From Pseudoalteromonas ruthenica (GTDB lineage Bacteria; Pseudomonadota; Gammaproteobacteria; Enterobacterales; Alteromonadaceae), in contig NZ_CP023396.1 of the NCBI RefSeq assembly GCF_008808095.1, forward strand, positions 1,364,001 to 1,428,000: DNA of 64,000 bases, written 5' to 3'. Shown here one piece after another: positions 9,592-19,160 of this stretch (the stretch's first letter is position 1; every line of letters starts with the position of its first letter). Under the pieces are notes generated by a model that saw only the letters and a list, made by a program, of their open reading frames with translations, made no database searches and was not told where the DNA came from. The position numbers and the translations under genes are program-made.

Positions 9592-10399
9592 CGAAGTAAG
9601 TCCTATTATGGTCAATCATCGCTTGCAGCTCTTCAATATAGGCTTCACCGCGTTCAGAGTAAGACATTAACCCATACGTCAGCGCCTTGGCATCAATTGG
9701 CTGTTGTGCTTGACGTAAGTCGGCGCGAATATCGCGTAATTCACGATACGCGCTGTTGGTGTTGATATTGTAAAAATAGGCATTCACCGCCTCTTGCACT
9801 GACTGATACACAGCAACCTCATGTTTTGCCCCTTGGTTGCGGCGCTTTGGCACCATACCGCAGCCCTTACTAAAGCACCATTGCCCAAAAAAGTTAAGTC
9901 CGATGCGGGCAAAACGTGAGGTGCCCCATGCCGACTCATTGGCCGCCTGCATCATGACTAATTCTTTGGGGATCACATCTACTCTGCGCAATGCCTGGCG
10001 CAGTGATAATTCACTAATTTGTTCATCTCCCAGCCCATATTCAGCGAAAATATCGCTGACTTTATCAATCTGCACATCAGTAAGTGGCTCATCAAATTGG
10101 GTCATCATCAGGGCAATTTCTAACACTGCACGCTGTGAGCGTAACTTGGCATTCGCTTTTTCAATAGGCTCGCGAATAAAGTCGAAGAACGCCGCCTTTT
10201 TCTGTTTTACATCCTTTATCGCAGCAAAATTAGGTAGCTTAACGTTGTGCAGAGGTTTTTCCGGCACTGTTGGCTTTTCCACAGTGGGCTGCTCCTCACG
10301 TGGCTGGGTGTCTGCGACACGGGTTCCCCATATAAACGGGTATAACAATGCAGTCACACAGATTATTACGGTTATTAGCAGTCCAAGCTTTTTTATCAT
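9584..10399 (-). CDS. Bax-like glucosaminidase domain protein
   Basis: Predicted peptidoglycan hydrolase of the Bax / N-acetylglucosaminidase family (glycoside hydrolase 73-like), 271 residues. An N-terminal helix (residues 5-24) anchors or exports it; a proline-rich linker follows; the catalytic domain holds MMQAANESAWGTSRFA with the likely catalytic Glu155. The ATG at 10399 has a GGAGG ribosome site and is preferred to an in-frame upstream start at 10420. The downstream DUF2987 gene overlaps it by eight bases. Confidence 0.88.
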   Translation of the reverse strand: MIKKLGLLITVIICVTALLYPFIWGTRVADTQPREEQPTVEKPTVPEKPLHNVKLPNFAAIKDVKQKKAAFFDFIREPIEKANAKLRSQRAVLEIALMMTQFDEPLTDVQIDKVSDIFAEYGLGDEQISELSLRQALRRVDVIPKELVMMQAANESAWGTSRFARIGLNFFGQWCFSKGCGMVPKRRNQGAKHEVAVYQSVQEAVNAYFYNINTNSAYRELRDIRADLRQAQQPIDAKALTYGLMSYSERGEAYIEELQAMIDHNRTYFDE

Positions 10400-10560
10400 G
10401 AATCCTCCACGAGCCCCCAAGGCCAGATCAAAAAACGCGGCATTATATCGCGAACATGGTTGTTTTAAAAACGCAATCTGAACACTCGGGTGATTGAAAA
10501 GACTTTGTTTTATTTATAGTTTACACTTTGCACAGTGCAAAGGATCAGATTGAGGAAGCC

Positions 10561-11856
10561 ATGCAGCATATCTGGCAACAACGGCGCGCCGATGAACACA
10601 AACACCGCCCTAATGACAATCGCTCACCTTGGCAAGTGGATCGCTCACGTATTATTCATGCCGCAGCGTTTCGCCGCCTGCAAGCCAAAACCCAAATTAT
10701 GGGTATTGGCCTGAATGACTTTTATCGCACTCGCTTAACCCACTCTTTGGAAGTTTCGCAAATTGGCAGCGGTCTATTACGTCATCTCAGTCGACAACAT
10801 CCAGATATTACTTGTCTTCCTGATGAGTCATTACTTGAAACCTTGTGTTTAGCCCATGATATTGGTCATCCACCATTTGGCCATGGCGGTGAAATTGCCC
10901 TGAATTATATGATGCGCGAACACGGAGGCTTCGAGGGCAATGCGCAAACCTTGCGGATCGTCGCGAAGTTAGAGCCCTACACTCAGGGCTACGGCATGAA
11001 CCTAACCCGACGCACTTTACTGGGGTTTATAAAGTATCCAGCGCTTATTGATACACTTTGGCACACTCACCCAGAGCAAAACGCCAAACAACAATTTATA
11101 AAAGCGCACGATTGGCGCCCGGCAAAAGGCTTATACAATGATGACCAAGATTTGCTTGATTGGATTTTAGCGCCGCTCGATGACTCACAACGCCAACGCT
11201 TTACCAGCCATGAGCAGTATGATGCATATCGCCACAAAACCCGTTATAAATCACTCGATGCGGCCATTATGGAGTTGGCAGATGACATTGCTTATGCGGT
11301 GCATGATCTTGAAGATGCGATTGCCACCGAGCAAATCACTGTCCACGATTGGCAGGCTCATGGCGAGCCAGCACTTGCTCAAATCGATTGCCCCTGGCTA
11401 AATGACAGCCGCATCACTGAACGGCTTTTCTTTGGCTGTGAAGCGCAGCGCAAAGACATCATTGGTGAGTTAGTTAACTTGTTCATTACCCAATCCCGAC
11501 TTGAGCAAACAGACAGCCGCTTTGGGTGCGATATTTTGCGCTATCAAGTGACCCTGCCCAGCGCTTACATGAGTTTATTAAACGCGCTCAAACATTTTAT
11601 TTATAAACGCCTTATTCGCGCCCCCCATATGCAGCAAATTGAATTTAAAGGACAAAAACTAATCATGGAATTATTTGCCGCATTTGCCAGTGATCCCCTA
11701 CGCTTGCTGCCGGAGACAACCGCATTGAGTTATCGTAAAGCTGAGCAACAGGGCGATAATCCTTTACGCGTGCTATGCGATTACCTCAGTGGCATGACCG
11801 ATGAGTATGCATACAAAACTTATCAACGGTTGTTTGCGCCGACCATCGGTGTTTAA
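10561..11856 (+). CDS. dGTPase family deoxynucleotide triphosphohydrolase
   Basis: HD-superfamily enzyme that splits dNTPs to nucleosides and tripolyphosphate. It has 431 residues, matching the approximately 440-residue dGTPase-like group rather than the 505-residue E. coli Dgt. Metal ligands are visible: His61 in TRLTHSLEV, His99-Asp100 in LAHDIGHPPFGHGGE, and a later Asp in LADDIAYAVHD. The ATG at 10561 has GAGGA upstream and gives the family-typical IWQQRR start; an in-frame TTG at 10528 would add 11 residues. It helps set dNTP pools, and relatives act against phages, but nothing here ties it to defence. Confidence 0.93.
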   Translation: MQHIWQQRRADEHKHRPNDNRSPWQVDRSRIIHAAAFRRLQAKTQIMGIGLNDFYRTRLTHSLEVSQIGSGLLRHLSRQHPDITCLPDESLLETLCLAHDIGHPPFGHGGEIALNYMMREHGGFEGNAQTLRIVAKLEPYTQGYGMNLTRRTLLGFIKYPALIDTLWHTHPEQNAKQQFIKAHDWRPAKGLYNDDQDLLDWILAPLDDSQRQRFTSHEQYDAYRHKTRYKSLDAAIMELADDIAYAVHDLEDAIATEQITVHDWQAHGEPALAQIDCPWLNDSRITERLFFGCEAQRKDIIGELVNLFITQSRLEQTDSRFGCDILRYQVTLPSAYMSLLNALKHFIYKRLIRAPHMQQIEFKGQKLIMELFAAFASDPLRLLPETTALSYRKAEQQGDNPLRVLCDYLSGMTDEYAYKTYQRLFAPTIGV

Positions 11857-11946
11857 CTACATAATAGGAACACAGCAATTGCTTTATGTTCGTCTAAACT
11901 AATGAAGCAATAACGAAAACGTCTGAGTATTCAAGGACCGACACCA

Positions 11947-13038
11947 ATGCATTACCCTTTATGCTTACTGGCGTTGCTCATAAGTACTAGCAATAACGCC
12001 AACACAACCAGTTCGTTGCCTGACACCTTACTTGAGGAGCGTCAGGTCGTTATCAAACAAGCCGATAAATACGACTGGTTACGCCTAAATTCCGGAGAGT
12101 GGCTTAAAGGAGAGCTGAAATCGCTCTATGACAAAAAGGTGGAATTTGAAAGCGATATTCTCGATACCCTGATCATTGATCAAGAAGATATTTATATGGT
12201 CATATCTGGGCGCTCTCACAGTGTGCGCTTCAATGACGGCACTGTGCAACAAGGGTCGCTGAATATATCCGGTGGCTATGTGGTTGTGGGAAACAGTCCT
12301 TCGCAATATCGCTATCAAGACTTAGTTTCTATTGCTCCTAGTGCCGAAGACGAGCTGAGCGCTTGGTCTATCAAGGTCGGCGTAGGCGCGAATTTAAGCA
12401 GAGGAAATACCGAACAAACCGAGCTCTCGGCCAGTGTTGATATAAAACGTCGGACGGCCAGTAATCGGTTACTCATTACCGCGCTGGCAGATCGCACAGC
12501 AAACGACGATAAGGTGACTGAAAACAATGTCCGAGCGAATGGCACCTTTGATTGGTTTTATACCAGCTCACTGTATTTTCGCCCGGTATTTTTTGAGTAT
12601 TACCGCGACCCTTTTCAAAATATCGATAACAAATACACCCTGGGTGCTGGTTTTGGCTACTACTTAATAGACACAGATAAACTGGAATGGGATATCGGTG
12701 CGGGGCCAGCCTATCAACGAACCGAGTTTAGTGATGTTGCTGCGGGGCAAGATACCAGTAATTCCTCCACCTCTTTTTATTTTGAGTCAAATTTGGATTA
12801 CGAATGGCGCACCAATGTAGATTTAAAGTTTGACTACCGTTTTACCTTTGCCGAAAACGCCTCAGGTGGTAATGCTCAACATGCTCTTGCTGGCGCTTCT
12901 ATCGATATAACTAACGACATAGATTTGGACTTATCATTGGTGTGGGATCATCTTGCCTCCCCCGTGGCTAATGCCGATGGCAGTATTCCCAAGCAGGATG
13001 ACTACAAGATGATTGTTTCTTTAGGTGTTGAACTTTAG
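11947..13038 (+). CDS. DUF481 family outer membrane protein
   Basis: A 363-residue exported protein with a short signal peptide (about residues 1-18). The N-terminal third is a soluble domain; the rest is a series of amphipathic strands typical of DUF481 proteins (YdiY/salt-induced outer membrane type), with NLSRGNTEQTELS near the domain start and a C-terminal strand ending in SLGVEL. It probably forms a beta-barrel. The DcaP-like porin starts eight bases downstream, so the two outer-membrane genes are likely one transcript. Confidence 0.87.
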   Translation: MHYPLCLLALLISTSNNANTTSSLPDTLLEERQVVIKQADKYDWLRLNSGEWLKGELKSLYDKKVEFESDILDTLIIDQEDIYMVISGRSHSVRFNDGTVQQGSLNISGGYVVVGNSPSQYRYQDLVSIAPSAEDELSAWSIKVGVGANLSRGNTEQTELSASVDIKRRTASNRLLITALADRTANDDKVTENNVRANGTFDWFYTSSLYFRPVFFEYYRDPFQNIDNKYTLGAGFGYYLIDTDKLEWDIGAGPAYQRTEFSDVAAGQDTSNSSTSFYFESNLDYEWRTNVDLKFDYRFTFAENASGGNAQHALAGASIDITNDIDLDLSLVWDHLASPVANADGSIPKQDDYKMIVSLGVEL

Positions 13039-13046
13039 GAGAGCCA

Positions 13047-14435
13047 ATGAAATTTCTGCCATTAAATGTTGTCGCCGCAGCGCTCTTGTCTGTGCTGTGC
13101 TATAGCGCCAATAGTCATGCACAAAGTATAGAGCAGCGTCTCAGTGCGCTTGAGCAGCGCCTCAGCGAGCTAGAAAAGCAGTTGGCTGCTAAAGATAAAA
13201 AAATCGCTGCATTGGAGCGCGAACAAAAACGCACCCAAGTAGTGGCCAATAATGCCAAGGTCTCTGCGATAGAGGCGCAGCAAGTGCTCTTTAATGACAC
13301 CACCCGACCGAGTCACCGGTTTGCCGCCCCCGCCAAAAGTATTCGCTTAAGCGACTCAACGACGACGTTGCAACTAGGTGGACAAATTTGGCTTGATGCT
13401 ATCTATAATCACGGCGAAATGACGAATCGTGCCGGCTTTCAAACCTCTTCTATTGCTTATGATGACAACACCACCAACGACAACACGCTGTTGAGCGCTG
13501 GCCAATCTAAGCTGTCGTTTCGCAGCCATACGCCCACCCACTATGGTGATATGACCACGCGTTTTGAATTCGATATGTTTGATGACCAAGGTAATGCCGA
13601 TTTTCACCTGACTCACCTATGGGGTGAGCTTGGGAATTGGGGAGCAGGACAAACCTTTTCCGGGTTTATGGACATTAATTCCTTCCCCAACATCATTGAT
13701 TATTGGGGTCCCACTGCCATGGTGTTTACCCGTCAACCACAAATCCGCTATCGCACTGAACAGAGCGCATCGGGGGCAACATGGATGGTGACCATGGAGC
13801 GCTCTGACGCCGACTTGGCATTTCCTCGAGATATCGACCCCGCGACCCTTTCTTTCAATGAGCAGAACGATTGGCCAGACGCTACGCTCAGTTATCAGCA
13901 GCGTTTCACAGATGGCTACATAAAAGCCGCCCTATTACTACGTAGCTTAGGCTTTGAAACATCGACCCAAGAAGACTCAGTAACAGGATGGGGTATCAAT
14001 GTCACCGGCAATTATGCCCTTGATAAAGCACATTTATTGAAGTTCCAATTTGCAACTGGCGAAGGCATCGCCCGTTATATCAATGACCCGTGTTGCAGTA
14101 TATACAGCGCTATCACCGGGGGCAGCGATGCAGGCTTAAACAGCAACGGTGATTTACAAGCAATCGGTATCAGTGGTGGGTTTGTGTATCTCGATAAGCA
14201 GTGGAGTGAGCGCTTTACATCTAGCCTAGGGGTAAGCTACGTCGACGTTGACAACCTTGCTACGCAACACGCTAGAGCACTTAATAATAGTCTCTACAGC
14301 ACTATTAACCTTATTTGGAACCCCACTATGATGTCCCGTTTAGGCGTGGAGCTACAATACGGGGAAGTAGAGAATTTTGCCGGTGAGCAGGCTGATAACC
14401 TGCGCCTGCAAACCTCATTTGGCTTTAAGTATTGA
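13047..14435 (+). CDS. DcaP-like trimeric outer membrane porin
   Basis: A 462-residue exported protein. A signal peptide (1-25) is followed by a coiled coil rich in Leu heptads (about 28-75, SALEQRLSELEKQL) and a beta-barrel that starts near TLQLGGQIWLDA and ends in an aromatic strand with terminal FGFKY, as outer-membrane porins do. This architecture is that of DcaP porins, which take up small anionic compounds such as dicarboxylates. Substrate here is unknown. It shares a transcript with the DUF481 gene and precedes an exported glutaminase. Confidence 0.85.
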   Translation: MKFLPLNVVAAALLSVLCYSANSHAQSIEQRLSALEQRLSELEKQLAAKDKKIAALEREQKRTQVVANNAKVSAIEAQQVLFNDTTRPSHRFAAPAKSIRLSDSTTTLQLGGQIWLDAIYNHGEMTNRAGFQTSSIAYDDNTTNDNTLLSAGQSKLSFRSHTPTHYGDMTTRFEFDMFDDQGNADFHLTHLWGELGNWGAGQTFSGFMDINSFPNIIDYWGPTAMVFTRQPQIRYRTEQSASGATWMVTMERSDADLAFPRDIDPATLSFNEQNDWPDATLSYQQRFTDGYIKAALLLRSLGFETSTQEDSVTGWGINVTGNYALDKAHLLKFQFATGEGIARYINDPCCSIYSAITGGSDAGLNSNGDLQAIGISGGFVYLDKQWSERFTSSLGVSYVDVDNLATQHARALNNSLYSTINLIWNPTMMSRLGVELQYGEVENFAGEQADNLRLQTSFGFKY

Positions 14436-14576
14436 AGCGATGATTTACTAGCGTTATCGCTTAGCAAGCATTTTATCTTTGGTTCATAAGGCGCGTGCTT
14501 AAATCGCCGCCCTGATGTTATGGCCTTTTTATCGGCCCGGGTGTGTGCTCAACACCCTTAATAGGACAGTGAAACA

Positions 14577-15584
14577 ATGAAAACGTGGATAAGTTCAGCC
14601 TTTTTATCATTCATTATTTTGTGCAGTACCGCCTGTTTGGCTCGCCCTTATGACCCACAGAAGGTCGAGCATGTGCTCAATACTGCTCATGCTTTATACA
14701 AAGATACCAATGCAGGAGCCAACGCCGATTATATTCCGGCTCTGGCCAAAGTGGACTCCAGTTTATTTGCCATTGCTATCGTCACCGCTGATGGTCAAGT
14801 ATTCACTCAAGGGGATATTGACGCCACATTTTCAATTCAGTCCATTTCGAAGGTATTTACGCTCGCCTTAGCCATGGAGCAGCAAGGCAGCGAAGCAATA
14901 GTCGATAAAATCGGCGTCAACGCCACAGGATTGCCATTTAATTCTGTTGCCGCTATCGAGCTGAACCAAGACCGCTCGGTCAATCCACTGGTCAATGCCG
15001 GGGCCATGGCCACAGTGAGTCTGCTAGAAGGTGATAAGACGCAGCAAAAATGGCAGTCGATTGCTACTTGGTATGATCAATTTGCTGGCCGAGAGCTGGC
15101 GGTGATGAACGAGGTATATCAATCAGAGTCGGCAACCAATGGCCACAACCTCGCTATCGCTGAACTGCTTAAGTCTTATGACCGCTTCTACGGTGATGTG
15201 GATATGAATTTAGATATCTATACACGTCAATGCTCAGTGGGAGTGACGACCAAAGATCTCGCGATGATGGCTTCCGTACTCGCGAATGGTGGCACGCACC
15301 CAGTCACTGGCGAAGCGCTAATGACAGCAGAAAATGTTCAACGTGTGCTGGCGGTGATGGCTACCGCAGGGCTTTATGAAACCAGTGGCGACTGGGCGTT
15401 TCAAGTAGGTTTACCGGCCAAAAGTGGTGTCGGTGGTGGCATTATCGCGGTGATGCCAGGAAAGTTTGCTATCGCTGCTTTTTCACCAAAACTTGATGAG
15501 GCTGGCAACAGTGTTCGCGCTCAGCGGGCGATAGATTATATCGCCGATAAGGCCAACGCCAATATATTTAGTCATCTTGATTAA
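14577..15584 (+). CDS. glsA: Exported glutaminase
   Basis: Serine-dependent glutaminase family (glutamine to glutamate plus ammonia), 335 residues. The catalytic SxxK motif is in FSIQSISKVF (Ser89, Lys92), and NPLVNAGAM and the GVTTKDLA block are also family signatures. Unlike the cytoplasmic E. coli enzymes, it starts with a clear signal peptide (MKTWISSAFL to about Ala22), so it should act in the periplasm or outside. Cys20 in CSTAC could even make it a lipoprotein, though the -3 residue is atypical. An AGGACAG ribosome site is just upstream. It may feed extracellular glutamine use. Confidence 0.9.
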   Translation: MKTWISSAFLSFIILCSTACLARPYDPQKVEHVLNTAHALYKDTNAGANADYIPALAKVDSSLFAIAIVTADGQVFTQGDIDATFSIQSISKVFTLALAMEQQGSEAIVDKIGVNATGLPFNSVAAIELNQDRSVNPLVNAGAMATVSLLEGDKTQQKWQSIATWYDQFAGRELAVMNEVYQSESATNGHNLAIAELLKSYDRFYGDVDMNLDIYTRQCSVGVTTKDLAMMASVLANGGTHPVTGEALMTAENVQRVLAVMATAGLYETSGDWAFQVGLPAKSGVGGGIIAVMPGKFAIAAFSPKLDEAGNSVRAQRAIDYIADKANANIFSHLD

Positions 15585-15626
15585 TTGTCCCTATCCGCAT
15601 TGACTTCATTATCATCGATGCAACGA

Positions 15627-15654
15627 AAAACGCACCTTTTTCAAGGTGCGTTTT
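15627..15654. terminator. Bidirectional terminator between glsA and the DUF3718 gene
   Basis: A perfect 12-bp stem (AAAACGCACCTT, 15627-15638, with its complement at 15643-15654) has a four-base loop and T tracts in both directions. Confidence 0.9.
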
Positions 15655-15699
15655 GATATCCAACTTGTGGAAAAATGACTGAGCGAGCTCAATCACTCA

Positions 15700-16137
15700 T
15701 TAGATTGCAGCATTACGGTAACGCTTAACAAATTCTTTAACCGGCTGGCCGTTACAACGAAGGTTAGATAGACGCTTGTTCTGTAGGCTTAATGTGCTTA
15801 AACCTTTTTGCGCAGCTTCCAAACATAGTTGTGTTTCTCGCTGATTATTTTTAGCGTAAAGGCTTACTGCAGTGTCGCTATTTGCATTTTCAACCGTCAC
15901 ATTTTTAGCGATATCACGAATATCTTGACCGTTGCAGTACAAACTAGAAGATACTCGGCTTACACGAATACCATGTTTTGCGCCTAGCTCTTTTGCTGCC
16001 GCTAAACCTTGGTTCGCAGCTGCTACGCAGACCTGAGACTCAATACTGTCGTTTTTAGCAAAATAAACACGCTCTGTGCTGGCAAAAGCTGAAGTAGCGA
16101 ATAAACAAGGGATAACAAGGGCAGTAAGTTTGGTCAT
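15700..16137 (-). CDS. DUF3718 family exported protein (two repeats)
   Basis: A 145-residue secreted protein with a signal peptide (MTKLTALVIP to AFAS). The mature part is two copies of one module: each has a Ser/Asn-rich start, a VC or LC followed by AA..GL, and ends near a C-N-G-Q motif (YCNGQDI, then RCNGQPV). Each repeat thus has two cysteines, likely a disulfide. This matches DUF3718, a family of unknown function in marine gammaproteobacteria. The ATG at 16137 was chosen over an in-frame upstream start because it begins the signal peptide. Confidence 0.78.
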   Translation of the reverse strand: MTKLTALVIPCLFATSAFASTERVYFAKNDSIESQVCVAAANQGLAAAKELGAKHGIRVSRVSSSLYCNGQDIRDIAKNVTVENANSDTAVSLYAKNNQRETQLCLEAAQKGLSTLSLQNKRLSNLRCNGQPVKEFVKRYRNAAI

Positions 16138-16453
16138 GTAAGACTCCACAAAAATGAACGGGTGATCAAAATTTGAACTGAATTTTATATCCACAAAATA
16201 CGATGTCAACTGCATTAGCTATGCAATTAAAAATATTTTAAAGAATTAACAATTCATATACGTAATCACATTTATCATGTAACAAATGCTTAATAGCTGT
16301 ACTTTTTGCTCACAATTAAATCATCTTAAAAATGTCGACTTGTTCAGTAAGACTGCATTTTTAATCGAAACAAAAGCCTAGCCATTTTTACTTGTCGACG
16401 GGCTTGGTATACTGCCAACAACGCCGTTATTTAGTGCAAAAGGATCTCCGGAC
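16138..16453. other. Divergent intergenic region (316 bp)
   Basis: AT-rich spacer between the divergent DUF3718 and xthA genes, so it should hold two promoters. A TATACT -10-like element lies at about 16409, upstream of xthA, with no convincing -35. Two GTCGAC palindromes (near 16336 and 16394) are probably chance. I see no reading frame or RNA gene. Confidence 0.6.
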
Positions 16454-17257
16454 ATGAAACTTATCTCATTTAATATCAATGGCATTCGCGCAAGGTTACA
16501 CCAACTGCAGGCGCTATTGGAAAAACACAACCCTGATGTCGTTGGCCTTCAGGAGATTAAAGTACATGACGACTTATTCCCTGTCGCCGATGTTGAAGCC
16601 ATGGGCTACCACGTGTATTTTCACGGGCAGAAAGGTCATTACGGCGTGGCAATGCTAACCAAAAACCCCGCTAAGCAGGTGAAAAAAGGCTTCTCTACCG
16701 ATACCGATGATCATCAAAAACGGATGATTGCCGTTACTGTGGAAGATAGCCATGGTGATGATGTTACGGTGCTAAATGGCTATTTCCCGCAAGGCGATAA
16801 CATCAATCATGAAACCAAGTTCCCTTATAAACGACAGTTTTATGCTGATTTGATGACTGAATTGGATAGCCATTACCACGCTGACAGTAAATTAGCCGTT
16901 ATGGGGGATATCAACATTTCCCCAACCGACCTAGACATCGGTATTGGTGAAGCGAATAAAAAGCGTTGGCTAAAAACCGGAAAATGCTCATTTCAACCAC
17001 AAGAACGCGAGTGGCTGGATACACTGCTGGCCTGGGGCTTGGTCGATACCTATCGCCAATGCCACCCAGATACGGACGACCAATTTTCTTGGTTTGACTA
17101 TCGTTCGAAAGGCTTCGATGATAACCGAGGACTGCGAATTGATGTAATTTTGGCGACCAAGGCATTGGCGAGCACCCTGAGTGACAGCGGCATTGATTAT
17201 GAGTTAAGAGGCATTGAAAAGCCTTCTGATCACGCCCCAATTTGGAGCACTTTTTAA
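16454..17257 (+). CDS. xthA: Exodeoxyribonuclease III
   Basis: DNA repair enzyme with AP endonuclease, 3'-phosphodiesterase and 3'-5' exonuclease activity. Its 267 residues match the E. coli enzyme (268) along the whole length. Conserved sites include [10 protein letters not shown] at the N terminus, the metal ligand Glu in LQEIKVHDD (about residue 34), GDINISPTD, and the C-terminal SDHAPIW with the catalytic His. An AAGGA ribosome site precedes the ATG. The next gene starts a few bases after its stop. Confidence 0.97.
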   Translation: MKLISFNINGIRARLHQLQALLEKHNPDVVGLQEIKVHDDLFPVADVEAMGYHVYFHGQKGHYGVAMLTKNPAKQVKKGFSTDTDDHQKRMIAVTVEDSHGDDVTVLNGYFPQGDNINHETKFPYKRQFYADLMTELDSHYHADSKLAVMGDINISPTDLDIGIGEANKKRWLKTGKCSFQPQEREWLDTLLAWGLVDTYRQCHPDTDDQFSWFDYRSKGFDDNRGLRIDVILATKALASTLSDSGIDYELRGIEKPSDHAPIWSTF

Positions 17258-17265
17258 ACGCAGCC

Positions 17266-17889
17266 ATGAGCTATATCATACTTGCAATTATCCTTGCCCT
17301 GAGCATCGATAAAGCCAGTTTAACCGGGTTGATAGCGCATCCTGCTCGGCAAAAAGGCTTATTTGCCTGCGCCTTAGTACTGGCACTACTTTGGCGTATC
17401 AAGGCAGGTATATTCCCGGGCCTAGATATCCATATTCTTGGCGTCACTGCGGTCACTCTGATCTTAGGCTGGCGCCTAGCGACACTGGCCAGTGTATTAG
17501 CAACGGCCTTGTTGCTGGCGTTTTCCGTGGTCAGTATTGAAAGTGCAGCAACCTTCATCATACTGACGGCGCTGATCCCTATTTATTTTAGCTATTTGTT
17601 ATTTATTGTGGTGTATCACGCCCTTCCCCGGCATCTGTTCATCTATATTTTTGTTTGTAGCTTTTTGTGTGCAGCATTGGCCAATTGCCTAAAAATTTTT
17701 GTCGGTGCCGGCTATTTTTGGTTTATCGGTAGTTATGATTGGGTAACGCTCACTGAAAACTACCTATTTTTAAGCGCCCTGATCTGGTTTCCCGAAGCGA
17801 TGCTAAATGGCATGGCCATGACATTGATGGTGATCTATCGGCCACACTGGGTGCGCACCTTTTATGATAAGGAATACCTCTCTCAATGA
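17266..17889 (+). CDS. Predicted multi-pass membrane protein (CbiM-like/COG3235)
   Basis: A 207-residue protein with five to six hydrophobic segments, resembling COG3235 membrane proteins that annotation pipelines often name energy-coupling-factor permease. The segment IKAGIFPGLDIHILG and the later WFPEAMLNGMAMT are the recognisable parts. No ATPase or substrate gene is nearby, so a transport role is unproven. The ATG at 17266 is preferred to an in-frame TTG at 17242 that would overlap xthA. Its stop overlaps the ATG of rlmA by four bases. Confidence 0.75.
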   Translation: MSYIILAIILALSIDKASLTGLIAHPARQKGLFACALVLALLWRIKAGIFPGLDIHILGVTAVTLILGWRLATLASVLATALLLAFSVVSIESAATFIILTALIPIYFSYLLFIVVYHALPRHLFIYIFVCSFLCAALANCLKIFVGAGYFWFIGSYDWVTLTENYLFLSALIWFPEAMLNGMAMTLMVIYRPHWVRTFYDKEYLSQ

Positions 17890-18695
17890 GTGCTTACTGT
17901 TGTCCTCTTTGTCAGCAACCGCTGCAACGTCAAAACCAAGCATTGGTGTGCGCCAAGGGCCATCAATTTGATTATGCCAAAGAGGGATACGTCAACTTGC
18001 TCCCGGTACAGTTTAAAAAATCCAAACAACCTGGAGATAATCAGGACATGGTGCAGGCGCGAAGACGATTTTTAAATGCGGGCCACTACCAATTTATGCG
18101 CGATGCGCTGGCACGAGAAGTCTCGGCGTGTTATTCGGGAACAGGTTATGTTGTCGATATGGGCTGCGGTGAAGGCTACTATAGCGCAGCGATGGCAGCA
18201 CAATTACAAGACCCAGAGCTTGTTCATGGCATTGACATTGCAAAACCTGCCGTGCGTTATGGAGCCAAGCGCTACCCTGGTTGTCAGTTTGCCGTGGCGT
18301 CAACCAAACAAATGCCCATGGCCAGTGGCTGCGCCAGTGTGGTGAGCAGCGTATTTGCCCCTATTTTCGCCGATGAAAGCGCACGCTTGTTACAGGACAA
18401 CGGCCACCTTATTGTTGTTTCGCCAGGGCCAAGACACTTAGCGCAGTTAAAAGCGCTCATATATCAACAAGTGCGCGAGCACACTGCTCCTGACACACCG
18501 CCCGGATTCAATCGGCAACGGCAACAGTTGTTACAACAGCAGATTTCATTAGCTGGAGAAGATGCCAAGGATTTAGCCCTGATGACACCCTTTGCATGGA
18601 AGTTCAGTGAAATTCAAATGGCAGATTTGGCAAGCGCCGATGAGGTGACTATCGACGCCGAGTTTTTCATTACGGTGTATCAGAAAATATCCTGA
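17886..18695 (+). CDS. rlmA: 23S rRNA (guanine-745-N1)-methyltransferase RlmA
   Basis: S-adenosylmethionine-dependent methyltransferase for G745 of 23S rRNA, 269 residues. It begins with the RlmA zinc finger (Cys6, Cys9, Cys22, His26 in CPLC...CAKGH), followed by QFDYAKEGYVNLL and the SAM-binding glycine motif VDMGCGEGYY (about 90-99). Length equals E. coli RlmA (269). It overlaps the upstream membrane-protein gene by four bases and, at its 3' end, the convergent yfbV by 16 bases. Confidence 0.94.
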   Translation: MSAYCCPLCQQPLQRQNQALVCAKGHQFDYAKEGYVNLLPVQFKKSKQPGDNQDMVQARRRFLNAGHYQFMRDALAREVSACYSGTGYVVDMGCGEGYYSAAMAAQLQDPELVHGIDIAKPAVRYGAKRYPGCQFAVASTKQMPMASGCASVVSSVFAPIFADESARLLQDNGHLIVVSPGPRHLAQLKALIYQQVREHTAPDTPPGFNRQRQQLLQQQISLAGEDAKDLALMTPFAWKFSEIQMADLASADEVTIDAEFFITVYQKIS

Positions 18696-19126
18696 CGAAA
18701 GGCTTTGTCCATTTTTTCAAACATATCACGGAGCAACTTAGCCAACTCCATATAGCAAGGTTTAGTTTTTGCTGGTGCTCCTTGATATCCTTGTGCAGCC
18801 ATCTTCTCGTGAAGTTCACGATACCACAGTGCCATACTTGGTGGCAGCGGTGTCTCAGCACGTTTTCCGAGCCATAATAAACCTTGCACCGGTAAAGACA
18901 AGATCAGTAAGGCGCATGCAAGAGCGGGCCCCAAAAACTGTTGCCCCAACACCTGAAGCTGAATCACTAAACTTGTCAGTGCCACCGCAGGCATGATTTT
19001 GATAGCGAAGGCCGTGGCATTCACCACCCTGTTTTCTATAAACAGCGGCGCTAGCTCACGCCGTAGCGGCCACACTTTAGTGTACTGGTGACCTTGCTGT
19101 ATTTGCGAAATAAGACTTTTTTGCAT
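18680..19126 (-). CDS. yfbV: YfbV family membrane protein (UPF0208)
   Basis: A 148-residue inner-membrane protein with two helices (about 43-90). The segments HQYTKVWPLRREL, PLFIENRVVNAT and PVQGLLWLGKR match YfbV, reported in E. coli as a factor that keeps the Ter macrodomain compact. The E. coli gene is also divergent from ackA, as here. The ATG at 19126 has a GAGGCG ribosome site; an upstream in-frame TTG at 19141 is not needed. The last 16 bases overlap rlmA on the other strand. Confidence 0.9.
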   Translation of the reverse strand: MQKSLISQIQQGHQYTKVWPLRRELAPLFIENRVVNATAFAIKIMPAVALTSLVIQLQVLGQQFLGPALACALLILSLPVQGLLWLGKRAETPLPPSMALWYRELHEKMAAQGYQGAPAKTKPCYMELAKLLRDMFEKMDKAFRQDIF

Positions 19127-19160
19127 TTGCGCCTCTAACAACTAACGCTATGTCTGAAAT

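Noticed and set aside
9837..10481. 214-codon plus-strand frame opposite the glucosaminidase gene
   Set aside because: Shadow frame with no recognisable protein features; the minus-strand gene has a clear domain, signal and ribosome site.
10561..11856. dGTPase as a phage-defence gene
   Set aside because: No neighbouring defence genes or mobile elements; the long-known housekeeping dGTPase-like group explains it.
16334..16399. Two GTCGAC palindromes upstream of xthA
   Set aside because: Six-base palindromes recur by chance, and the flanks do not form a larger symmetric site.
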